Origin: Harmothoe impar
Taxonomy: Eukaryota > Annelida > Polychaeta > Phyllodocida > Polynoidae
Assembly (NCBI GenBank): GCA_947462335.1
Contig: OX381707.1
Location: 61,295,773 to 61,359,772, forward strand
Length of the DNA: 64,000 nt
Direction of reading: 5' to 3'
The position numbers were made by a program, and so were the translations under genes. Positions 49,501 to 61,500 of the stretch are shown piece after piece. The notes under the pieces were generated by a model. It made no database searches. It saw nothing but the letters and a program-made list of their open reading frames with translations, and was not told the DNA's origin. Every line of letters starts with the position of its first letter. Within the stretch, counting starts at the first letter, position 1.

Positions 49501-52500
49501 GTGTCAGGGAGGCCGTGGGCTGTCACGTGTTGGCGCGTGGCAGCATCATGTGACGTGGTGTGTCAGGGAGGCAGTGGGCTGTCACGTGTTGGCGCGTGGC
49601 AGCATCATGTGACGTGGTGTGTCAGGGAGGCCGTGGGCTGTCACGTGTTGGCGCGTGGCAGCATCATGTGACGTGGTGTGTCAGGGAGGCCGTGGGCTGT
49701 CACGTGTTGGCGCATGGCAGCATCATGTGACGTGGTGTGTCAGGGAGGCAGTGGGCTGTCACGTGTTGGCGCGTGGCAGCATCATGTGACGTGGTGTGTC
49801 AGGGAGGCAGTGGGCTGTCACGTGTTGGCGCGTGGCAGCATCATGTGACGTGGTGTGTCAGGGAGGCCGTGGGCTGTCACGTGTTGGCGCGTGGCAGCAT
49901 CATGTGACGTGGTGTGTCAGGGAGGCCGTGGGCTGTCACGTGTTGGCGCGTGGCAGCATCATGTGACGTGGTGTGTCAGGGAGGCAGTGGGCTGTCACGT
50001 CTTGGCGCGTGGCAGCATCATGTGACGTGGTGTGTCAGGGAGGCAGCGGGCTGTCACGTGTTGGCGCGTGGCAGCATCATGTGACGTGGTGTATGCGTGA
50101 GTCAGCAGGCTGTGAGTTAAGGTGTGGAGTGTGGCTAAAGTCTATACTAGACTGGTGCAGAACAACCATTTCTCTCCTGTAACAAACAATAAAGGTGGTC
50201 AGGAAATATATATTTTGCATCCATATGTGAGAACAATCAAAATGAAGGTAATTATTAACATATTCCTATTTGATAGGAGGCACTTTGATGGGAGAATTAC
50301 AGCATTTTAGTTCTAAAAAGAATGAAGGGCACCCTGAATAAATAGTTTTGAATTAAAGACCGGACGTAGACCAGATGATAATTCACAAACTATGCATGTT
50401 ACATTTAAAAGGTTGCACCAAGTACATGGGGATGAGAAACCATATAATTTGGTGTGAATGAAAGAAAATTACTTATAAATCAAAGTAAAAGCAGAAGCAA
50501 TTTACATGTGTATGCCATTCGACTCACCAAATGCGAACGGCAGAACAAGTAACTGGAACTGGGAATGCAGACAATGCTACAAAACACTTAATGTCTAGGG
50601 GAAGGCAATAGAGACAGAGCTTTGGTGTATACAGTAACATCAATATTTAAACTTAATTTATGTAGTGAAGGTGTAAACGCACTGAAGGTGGTATGCAGAG
50701 GCCCAATTTAGGTGCAGTATATTATTGTTTGATAGCATCGTTTATTCTAAAATATGGGTGGTTCACTGATCCTTAATTCAATAGATTCCACCCCCCTGTC
50801 AAGGCCCCCTCGCCTGATAAGGAGAGAGCTGAAAGTGATAACAACTCAAGGTTGAGTCAACGACCACATTGTACCAGTATAATTTGCTCTGGAAATATCA
50901 TGGGTATTACCGGTTGAAACCGTATACTGTTTGCCTTCCATGAAGACAGATAGGAGACATCTTAGGTAAAGGAAAAACTTTAATGCAGCATGAACTGGGG
51001 AGGCTGGTAAAGCATTATGAAAATCTATAGAGCATGAGGTACTAGGTAACCTGGATTTTTTCTTGCCGAGGGAAGGATACTGATTTCGAATATGAAGTGT
51101 ATGTTCTATGCCTGTAAAGTAGAATCAGGGAGTGGATACGCATGCAGGGTTAGCACTGTAGGCTTGTTATTTGAAAGTCCTTTCACATAATTTCTGTAGT
51201 ACTTATATTAATTGTACATCCATAAAGCAAAGATAGGAATATTCCCCCGGTCGTCTTTTATATCAGGACACTAGGACCAAAATGGCTGTATTGTTGACAT
51301 GCTAGGGATACTGCTTTATACATGTGATACGTAAGACTTTTTCCCAAACCAGAAACTGGACCGGCATGTCCCAGGGGTAGGCCTCATCCCATGTGACACA
51401 TACACATCCTCACGTCCTCTGATGAATTCTTGATAATACCATACATGAAGCCATTATAAATAAGGTATTCAGGGCTCAACAAATTGCTTCAGCATATGTC
51501 TGTCCTTTGGGCACAGAGTCAAGAATGTGTATGCAGTAGATATCCAGTAGATATAATGTGTGCCCAACCGGGCCATGTGAATTCAAAAAATGATTTTCCC
51601 TTATATAAGGATTATTTATCTGGTCCTTGTATTTAAATATTGACATTTGTATCTTGAATACTAATAATTCGTACTCTAGTGAAGTATAACTCTTCATTAT
51701 TTGCATAGGGCTTTGGCTCTTGGAAATATGGCCCGAAATCTACCCAGTTTCAATTTGTTCAGTGTCCATGGGCATTGGACACCGCGATTTGTTGAGCCCT
51801 ACGTATTACTATGCCTCCCTAAATGTACCATGGTACAGTTGATGTGTAGTGTACAAATTCATTATAATGTGTTCAAATGGTTTCCGCTGTCACTGAAGAA
51901 GGGAAAGAAAAAGTGGGAGACAGAGCCGCCCATCACTTAGGAATCACAGTAAGCCTGTTCTGGTGAGGACCAACAAGACCAAATGAAGGGCCCACAGGTC
52001 ATCCGAGGGGCTCACAGGCCCCCAGTCATGTTGTGGTACTGGCATCTTTGTTCAATGTTACAGTGATATGTACTGGGAACCCTGCCGGCTAAACACTCAG
52101 TGAAAAAGATGGGGCGCCATGTACTGGGAACCCTGCCGGGTGAACCCTCTGTCAAGTGGATGTGGCCCCATGCAGTTAGAACCCTGGTAAAGCATGACTA
52201 ACATAGATGGGGCGCCGTGTACTGGGAACCCTGGTAAACCCTGACTGACATAGATGGGGCGCCGTGTACTAATTGATTGATTGATTGGTTGATTTGTTGA
52301 CCTGTGTCGCAACATGTTACACAGGCCATTTACCCTCTAAACAGGCCCTATCACTCTACATTGAAGTCTTATACATCAGTATGTCGCCATATAAATGCTT
52401 TACAAAACTGATTAAAATGTGTAAATTGATTGAATAATGTTTACATGGCCATAGCTCTGCTTCTAATTGGAGTATTTGAAATATTATTTTACTTTTGGAT

Positions 52501-55500
52501 AGCTGAGCTCATGGCAGGCCGATGTCTGATGGCTAGAATCGGGTTTATGAGTAAATGGTTTCCCTACCACTACTCATTCAGTACTAAATCAAGTAAGTCC
52601 CTTCCTCCTTTTTATATGCTTTGTAGGGAGCTCATGACCTCTATGTCTGATGGCCTCACATTGGCCATAAAGATCCTACATCTTGAAAAGCCGATGTGCC
52701 GATCTCATTTCGGTAACACTGCAGATGTACATCAAGTACCTCATGGGACATATCTCAAGTTGGCAAGCCACAAATATTGGTAGTCGGCCTTGCAGTAGTA
52801 GGCCAGATATTTATATGCTGCTTGCCCAATACAGCAGTGACCGCATCTATGGATGATCGAAAATGTAAAATGAATGACCCCATCTATGAGGTGAGGTAGG
52901 AAACCGCTACCGGGGCACGTCACGTACCCTTTTCAAAGGTGTCCGGGTTGGGGGCCCTCCTGACAAGCAGCCCCGGGACAACAGGCCCTCAGCTTTTTAG
53001 CCACATGACGATGGGCCCCCCCGACAATAGGCCCTATCACGATTGGCCCTCATGACTCTAGGCCCTCCGGACAACAGGCCATGTCCCTAACGTCCGATCC
53101 CTGGCCACACTAACGTCCGATCCTTGGCCATACTAACGTCCGATCCTTGGCCATACTAACGTCCGATCCTTGGCCATTCTCAAGTCCGACCCTTGGCTAT
53201 ACTAACGTCCGATCCCTAGCATACTAACGGGGATCCTTGGCCATAGTAAACGTCCGATTTCTGGCCATACTCACGTCCGATTCCTGGCCATACTAACGTC
53301 CGATCCCTGGCTATACTAACGTCCTATCACAGGCTGACCTGGTTTCGGACGTCAGTATGGCCAGGAATCGGACGTTAGTATGGCCAGAAATCGGACGTTT
53401 ACTATGGCCAAGGATCGGACGTTAGTATGGCCAGGGATTGGACGTTAGGAAAATGGCTTATAATACGGGAGGCATAAAATCAGGGTGCCATTTGTCATGG
53501 CGCCGACCTTCCGCAGGGCTAATAGACATGGCGCCGATATTCTTGAGGGCCATTTGTCATGGCGCCCTTTGTCTGCAGGGCCCCTGATCTGTGTACCCTT
53601 TTCGAAGGATAGCAAATGTTCTTTTATTTGCTTGGTGCTACATCCTTGGGCTAGTACCATAGTAGGCAGGGCCAGACAAATCACACCCTTAGATATGTAA
53701 GGATGGGGCTCACTGAAGACGAATCCCATGCCAAAACAGCTTACATGACTGATCACAGCAGTAAGGCACGAGACCCCTCAAGTTTCGCATTTTACGAATA
53801 CGGTATGCGCATTGGTATTATGGAAGGCTCCCGATGAAGTTATTCTACTCCTTTATGCCCCCATGAAGGTCCCCACGAACACAGGGGGAGCCGTGTACTG
53901 GGAACCCTGCCTGGTAAACCCTGCCTGACATAGCTGGGGCGCCGTGTACTGGGAACCCTGCCTGGTAAACCCTGCCTGACATAGCTGGGGCGCCGTGTAC
54001 TGGGAACCGTGCCTGGTAAACCCTGCCTGACATAGCTGGGGCGCCGTGTACTGGGAACCCTGCCTGGTAAACGCTGCCTGACATAGCTGGGGCGCCGTGT
54101 ACTGGGAACCATGCCTGGTAAACCCTGCCTGACATAGCTGGGGCGCCGTGTACTGGGAACCCTGCCTGGTAAACCCTGCCTGACATAGATGGGGCGCCGT
54201 GTACTGGGAACCCTGCCTGGTAAACCCTGCCTGACATAGCTGGGGCGCCGTGTACTGGGAACCCTGCCTGACATAGCTGGGGCGCCGTGTACTGGGAACC
54301 CTGCCTGGCATAGCTGGGGTGCCGTGTACTGGGAACCGTGCCTGGTAAACCCTGCCTGACATAGCTGGGGCACAGTGTACTGGGAACCGTGCCTGGTAAA
54401 CCCTGCCTGACATAGCTGGGGCCCCGTGTACTGGGAACCCTGCGTGGTAAACCCTGCCTGACATAGATGTGGCGCCATGTACTGGGAACCCTGCCTGGTA
54501 AATAGCCCTCTATAATCTCAATAGATAAAATTAATAAAGTTGCTTGAATTGCATTATAGCAGAGGGGTTTTAAAGTTGATGTGTAGAAACAATGTTTGCC
54601 GGTTCGTAGGCCTGTGGACAAACTGAATTGTAAAGGAACCAGCCTCAGCATGAATGTTCGATGAATATTGACCAATCAGGGTAGAGTATTGCTTCAGTTC
54701 CCCCTGAATTTGTAACCATGGTTAAATCCCTGGGAGCTGCAAGCGGGCCCCAAATAAGGGAAAGGTTGCATGCATGTGTATGCTAAACAAAGTTGTACTG
54801 TGATTGGCTGGAAGCAGACGACATGGGCTGGGGAATATCAGGAATCCCCCCCCCCCCTCCTGTAAGTAATAAGTGAACAGTGCGTTTTGAGGGGGGGGCG
54901 CTTATTATGTGAAATAAGCCAGATGTCCAAATCCACATGTGAAAAGGAACCCCCCCTCCTCTGAATGCATGTCTTCCCTAAAGGGACTGTATAGTAGGGG
55001 GGGGGGGGAATACAAGGAATAGGACAGGATACAGCACAACATGTCAACGTAGGCTCAGTCCCAGTAGGTCTCTAATATAGGCTATACAAGTCATGGAGTA
55101 CATGTATAGAGCTAAAGATAGGGTAGAAATCGCGCTTCAATTAGACTATACACTTTACTGTGCTTTAGGGAGTGCTCATTTTTTAAAGATTGATTGTGTG
55201 ACATCCATCACATGTGACCCAGGGTCCCAACCCAAAGTCCCAACTCAAAGTTCCAACCCAAAGTTCCAACCCAAAGTCCCAACTCAAAGTCCCAACCCAA
55301 AGTCCCAACCCAAAGTCCAAACCCAAACTCCCAACCCCACCTTCACCCCTACCCCCACCCCTTCCACTGTGTGACACAGCCGGCCTCGTGCCCCCTGTAG
55401 CCAGATCTCGGCACCCCCGACCTTTGTTTTCACGTTGCCAGGGTCTTATGTACCAGTAAAGACAGGATATTTTATATAACTGTGTTCCCCAGACTTTAAA

Positions 55501-58500
55501 TTGCTATATGACACATTTACTATATCATTTCACTCCGCCGTTTCCAAAAGGGAAGACTTTCATTGGGGAAAATTCTTGATGACAGAGTTCTAATGGTCGC
55601 ACATGCAAGATAAATGTACCCAAGTGTAGCTCTCGGTCTCCTCTAGTCATCTAAATCTGAAAACCCAAAAGACCCCTGTTGCCATCTCATGGCAAAAGCT
55701 GAAACATAACACCTGTCAGGTGGTCAGTGAGGCCGTGACTGGGTGCAGTGAAGCCTGTATGCTAATATAACTTTTGTGAAACATTGTAAAAATATAACAG
55801 GTCGATAGACAACATCATAAGGATTCCATATATGGATAATGTTTGGTATTTGAGGCATCTGGGGCTTGGGATTGATGATGTAAAGTGCAGATACCGCACC
55901 CAAGTTCCGTTTTCACGCACGGCGACGCTCGCCCTTCACGTAGCTACTGTGTCTTTGCGCAGCACTATTGGAGTATTTTCGGGTGTTAAAAGCGTCTCCC
56001 TAAGACACAGGGTGCCCCTGGGTCAACAACAGGGGGGGCAGGGATATTGATAGGATATTTTTCAATGGGACAATGGCCCACTCCTTAGCAAGAAGAATGC
56101 GCCATATTAAGAGTTAATGGGCCATCATAGTCCCCACAAGAAAATATAAAACATTGATGTAAGATGGACGTACGTAGGCATGGTTTATATATCCAGCAAT
56201 ATATATCCATGCATTTCCAGATTAATCCTGGAGAATCAAGATCTAATGTTGTTTGGAGGAGGGGGGGGGTAGTGTTACTACTCAAAGAAAATCTATAAAT
56301 TCTACCTATGGATGGGTGCATTCTGGGTGGGGGGGGGGGAGAAAAGCCATTAAGACATTTAGAGCGAGAATTTGGCTAGACAATTTAGGAATTTAACCTG
56401 TATTTCCGTATGTTTGGACTGTTGGGAGCATATTGCTACAGAAGAGATGTTTAAATTCTATCTTTAGGTTGGAATATTTTGAGGGGTTTGGAGAGATATA
56501 TGCATGTTATTCAAAGGAAATGGAGAAAATCCTCTGTAGACTGGTGTATTCCGATAGGTTTATGTGGCTTGTGCATATTGCTCCAAAAATAGAGGCCCCT
56601 ACTCCAGCTAGTTATAAATGATTCGGCCCTAACTTTGGTTCTAATTGGAATATTTTTAAAATTCTTTCAGTTTTAGAAAGCCTATGCGCCATAGGGCGCA
56701 CTTATAGGGATTCCAATGCGCCATTCCCGATTTTAAAGCGACTATGGCGCAGGGCGCGGCACTCTCAATTTCCAGGGGGGGGGGGGGTGGATTGGGGGGG
56801 GGGGCATGACCGCTGATTGGTCCCAAATTTTGGCCCCATTATGACGTGACATAAGAGACGTATGGCGCGCGGGTCACCCTGGGTAAACTAAGACCGTAAA
56901 CTTTCCCCGGGCTGTAATGGGCCCTCGCTCCACTCAGATGTCGAGAGGGGCCGCTTCTATGGGCTAAGCTCCCCCCCCCCTAACATGGACCCAAGGAATT
57001 CAATGGTTCTATTATTTTGTTGCTAAGACAGCTGGTTGCCTAGCAACAGCTATTCACTGTATACATGAATACAATCCTGGCAAGTACTTCTCCAGTGGTG
57101 CATGCATAAGACTCAGCATGAGGCACCAATTCAGCAGTTGAAGGGTGAATAGATTCGGTTTGCTCAAACTAGGCTAAAATTGGCAAGAAGTGTGCTAGGG
57201 CAAGCTACAGAGCTGCTAGGGCAGGGTACAGAGGATGTAGGGCCGGGTATAGAGCCGTGAGGTATGGGGCACATTTCCTTGGGTTCCTTGGGGGGACGGG
57301 GGGCAGGGGTCCGGGGGCGGGGGCTGGTGTACCGGGGGCGGGGGACGGGGGAGAACGTTAAAACGGAGAAGGCAAACCTGTGTTGTGTGTGTGTACCTCA
57401 TGTACCCGTGCTGTGCGTGTGTGTATGTGGGGGGGGGGGGGGGGGAGGGCATGGACCTCATGTACCCGTGCTGCGTGTGTGTATGCTGTCGGGTACACAC
57501 AGGTAGGTAGGGGCACCTGGAGGGATCTCTACATGATGTGTGTGAGGCTGGGTACACACAGGTAGGTAGGGGCACCTGGAGGAGGCTCTGCACAATGTAC
57601 CACACCTGATTACCGGTACTATAAAGTAATATACTCAATATAGCCATTGGATTCTTCCACTTTGTTGGATATGGGACACCCTGTACCGGTACTGTGTGTT
57701 ATTATACTTTATAAAGGCACATGCATCATGATCTGGGAGGTATAACTTGTAATTATTGACTAAATAGACAAATGCCAACGCCCATTGATACCATCTCTGT
57801 TGTATTTTACGAGTGGGGGCTGGGACAGTATCCCACGAAGCCGCAGGCTGAGTGGGATGCGCCCCAGCCCCCACGAGCGAAATACATCAGAGCGGTATCA
57901 GTGTAGTTGGCATTTGTGTTTATTTTTTAATTTGAGGCCATTTTATTAAAGGAAAACAACTTTTTCTTAGCCCATTGAATACGGTCACATTGTATTCAAT
58001 GGTGGCATTGAATACGGCCATCCAGTGCTTAAGCATAGGAGATCTTGTATTTCCAAAAAATAAAGCACTAAACTTGTAAATGTGTATGCTGTAGGGTAGA
58101 CACAGGTATGTAGGAGAGCCTGGAGAAGTCTACACGATGTGTGTGGTGGTGGGTACACACAGGTAGGTACCCAGTGGGCACAGAACATTGAATCAACATT
58201 GAAAACTGGTTGACAATGTTGATTCAATGCTGTTTCAACGTTGATTCAACATTGAACTGAATTTTGTGCCCACTGGGTAGGGGCACCTGGAGGAGTCTCT
58301 ACACGATGTGTGTGAGGCTGGGTACATACAGGTATGTAGGAGAGCCTGGAGGAGTCTCTACACGATGTGTGTGGTGGTGGATACATACAGGTAAGTAGGG
58401 GAGACTGGAGGAGTCTCTACACGATGTGTGTGAGGCTGGGTACACACAGGTATGTAGGAGAGCCTGGAGGAGTCTCTACACGATGTGTGTGAGGCTGGGT

Positions 58501-61500
58501 ACATACAGGTATGTAGGAGAGCCTGGAGGAGTCTCTACACGATGTGTGTGGTGGTGGGTACACACAGGTAGGTAGGAGAGCCTGGAGGAGTCTCTACACG
58601 ATGTGTGTGGTGGTGGGTACACACAGGTAGGTAGGAGAGCCTGGAGGAGTCTCTACACGATGTGTGTGGTGGTGGGTACACACAGGTAGGTAGGAGAGCC
58701 TGGAGGAGTCTCTACACGATGTGTGTGGTGCTGGGTACACACAGGTAGGTAGGGGCACCTGGAGGAGTCTCTACACGATGTGTGTGGTGGTGGGTACACA
58801 CAGGTAGGTAGGGGGACCTGGAGGAGTCTCTACACGATGTGTGTGGTGGTGGGTACACACAGGTAGGTAGGGGGGCCTGGAGGAGTCTCTACACGATGTG
58901 TGTGGTGGTGGGTACACACAGGTAGGTAGGGGGACCTGGAGGAGTCTCTACACGATGTGTGTGGTGGTGGGTACACACAGGTAGGTAGGGGGACCTGGAG
59001 GAGTCTCTACACGATGTGTGTGGTGGTGGGTACACACAGGTAGGTAGGGGGACCTGGAGGAGTCTCTACACGATGTGTGTGGTGGTGGGTACACACAGGT
59101 AGGTAGGGGGACCTGGAGGAGGCTCTACACGATGTGTGTGGTGCTGGGTACACACAGGTAGGTAGAAGAGCGTGGAGGAGTCTCTACACGATGTGTGTGG
59201 TGGTGGGTACACACAGGTAGGTAGGGGGACCTGGAGGAGTCTCTACACGATGTGTGTGGTGGTGGGTACACACAGGTAGGTAGGAGAGCCTGGAGGAGTC
59301 TCTACATGATGTGTGTGGTGCTGGGTACACACAGGTAGGTAGAAGAGCTTAGAGGAGCAGGTACACGTGACAATGAGTACAGAAGTTGTTTTAGTCATAC
59401 TGAGTGTAAAGTACCCGGTAGTGCTATGGTGTTACATGTACCTTGGACAGCCTATACCGGTTCAGGGTGGTCCTGGGGTGCTGCATGTACATTTCAAACA
59501 TAATGTATCACTGACATACCATGCCAACACTGCAGGATTAATATACTCTTAGAGAGTCGAAATGAACCTAAAGCATGATAGATAGGGTTTATTACACTCC
59601 CAAATAGCGCAATAATAGTACCATGTAATTTGCAAATAAATGAAAACTATTTTAACTGTGAGCAGGGTCTACACGTAGTGTTTAGTCTTGGATAGTTGAA
59701 GGTACCGTAAATTCTCGCGTAGAAGCCGCGGCTTCTACGCGAGTCAGACTCAGCTTTATTTTGATACCAAACATGCCTATATAGGGTGGGGCTTATACGA
59801 GAGTTTTTATGAGTATACTACAGTACCAAGATCGCAATATTCAGACCCCCTCTGCGGCTTATATAATTTGTCAAAGTTAGGGGTGAGGCTTATACGCGAG
59901 TTAGGCTTATACGCGAGTTAGGCTTATACGCGAGAATTTACGGTACATACAGGTTAGTAGGGGAGCCTGGAGGAATTAGGTTGAAAGGAATATTAAGATA
60001 TTGGAATGTCTGGGTTTGATGATGAAATGGTACAGTTAATAATGTATGTGTCTCTGACTAATATGGAAGAATATCTTGGCTATATTGAGTTTGTAGCTTT
60101 ATAGTACCGGTAGTCAGCATAATACAGACACAGTGTGTTGTGTTTAGTTTGTACAGGTAGGTAGAGGCACATTTTAGTTTTGACGGTTGTTAAAGTGGAA
60201 ACCTATCAAGAATTTCAAAGGTAATCTTTAACTGTCTGGTTTTGATAAATACTCTGTAATTTCCCATAATAGTCTACTTTGTGAGCGTTCAACCTCCCCT
60301 CCCCCCACATACACACACACACAGCGGGAGGCAACATAATTTGGCAACATGAGAGCAAGGGGTTATCAATTTTTTTCAGGAACTGTGTTAGAAGATTCAA
60401 GACTTGCTTTATTTGTTAACATGAATTTTAAACCTGCGCCTGCCCCCCCCCCCCCCCCCCCCGTCCCGCACTGCTACTTCAATTATCTATAGGGAAATTT
60501 TTCTCTGCAACATTATCTATCAGGTAAGTTCTGAAGCTAAACTTTAGATGAGTTTTAAATAGAACTCCGACATGTACCATGATCTTCCTGTACCCATTGT
60601 GTGTGTATATTCATGTACACTCTACCTCCTGTACCCGTACCTGTATGTGTGTGTGTGTCCTGTCATCATTCTGTAATTGTCTCTGTGTGTGTGTCCTGTA
60701 GTTGTGTTGTGTATACAGCGTACATGGCCATGGAATAGTGTGTGGATATAAGAGTATTGGCAGTAATAATAGAAAATAGTTATGATAAGTCAAATATACT
60801 ACCGGTAGCCATTAATAGTTATTACATTTTATGGTAGAGGGGCCATGCTGTGTAGAGGCTCTACACTATGTGTGGGCTGTAGGGTACATACAGGTATGTA
60901 GGGGGCACCTGGAGGAGTCTCTACACGATGTGTGTGGTGCTGGGTACATACAGGTATGTAAGAGAGCCGGGAGGGATCTCTACATGATGTGTGTGGTGCT
61001 GGGTACATACAGGTATGTAGGCGAGCCTGGAGGAGTCTCTACACGATGTGTGTGGTGCTGGTACACACAGGTATGTAGGGGAGCCTGGAGGAGGCTCTAC
61101 ACGATGTGTGTGGTGCTGGGTACATACATGTATGTAGGGGAGCCTGGAGGAGTCTCTACACGATGTGTGTGGTGCTGGGTACATACAGGTAGGTAGGGGG
61201 ACCTGGAGGAGTCTCTACACGATGTGTGTGGTGCTGGGTACATATAGGTATGTAGTGGCACCTGGAGGAGTCTCTACACGATGTGTGTGGTGCTGGGTAC
61301 ATACAGGTATGTAGGGGCACCTGGAGGGATCTCTACACGATGTGTGTGGTGCTGGGTACATACAGGTATGTAGGGGAGCCTGGAGGAGACTCTACACGAT
61401 GTGTGTGGTCCTGGGTACATACAGGTAGGTAGGGGGACCTGGAGGAGTCTCTACACGATGTGTGTGGTGCTGGGTACATACATGTAGGTAGGGGAGCCTG

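Larger units (their letters stand above)
52720..53700 (+). repeat. Dispersed repeat split by an insertion
   Basis: The sequences at 52720-52939 and 53593-53700 together match a continuous stretch at about 23995-24320 (shared phrases gcatctatgga, ggatagcaa and gtaggcagggc). The break is explained by an insertion at 52940-53592. Confidence 0.75.

Noticed and set aside
49422..50090. CRISPR-like regular array
   Set aside because: The whole 59-bp unit repeats with no unique spacers, and the window is eukaryotic. It is a minisatellite.
53840..54675. Minus-strand frames of 203-276 codons
   Set aside because: They follow the 51-bp minisatellite in all three frames, so absence of stops is a property of the unit.
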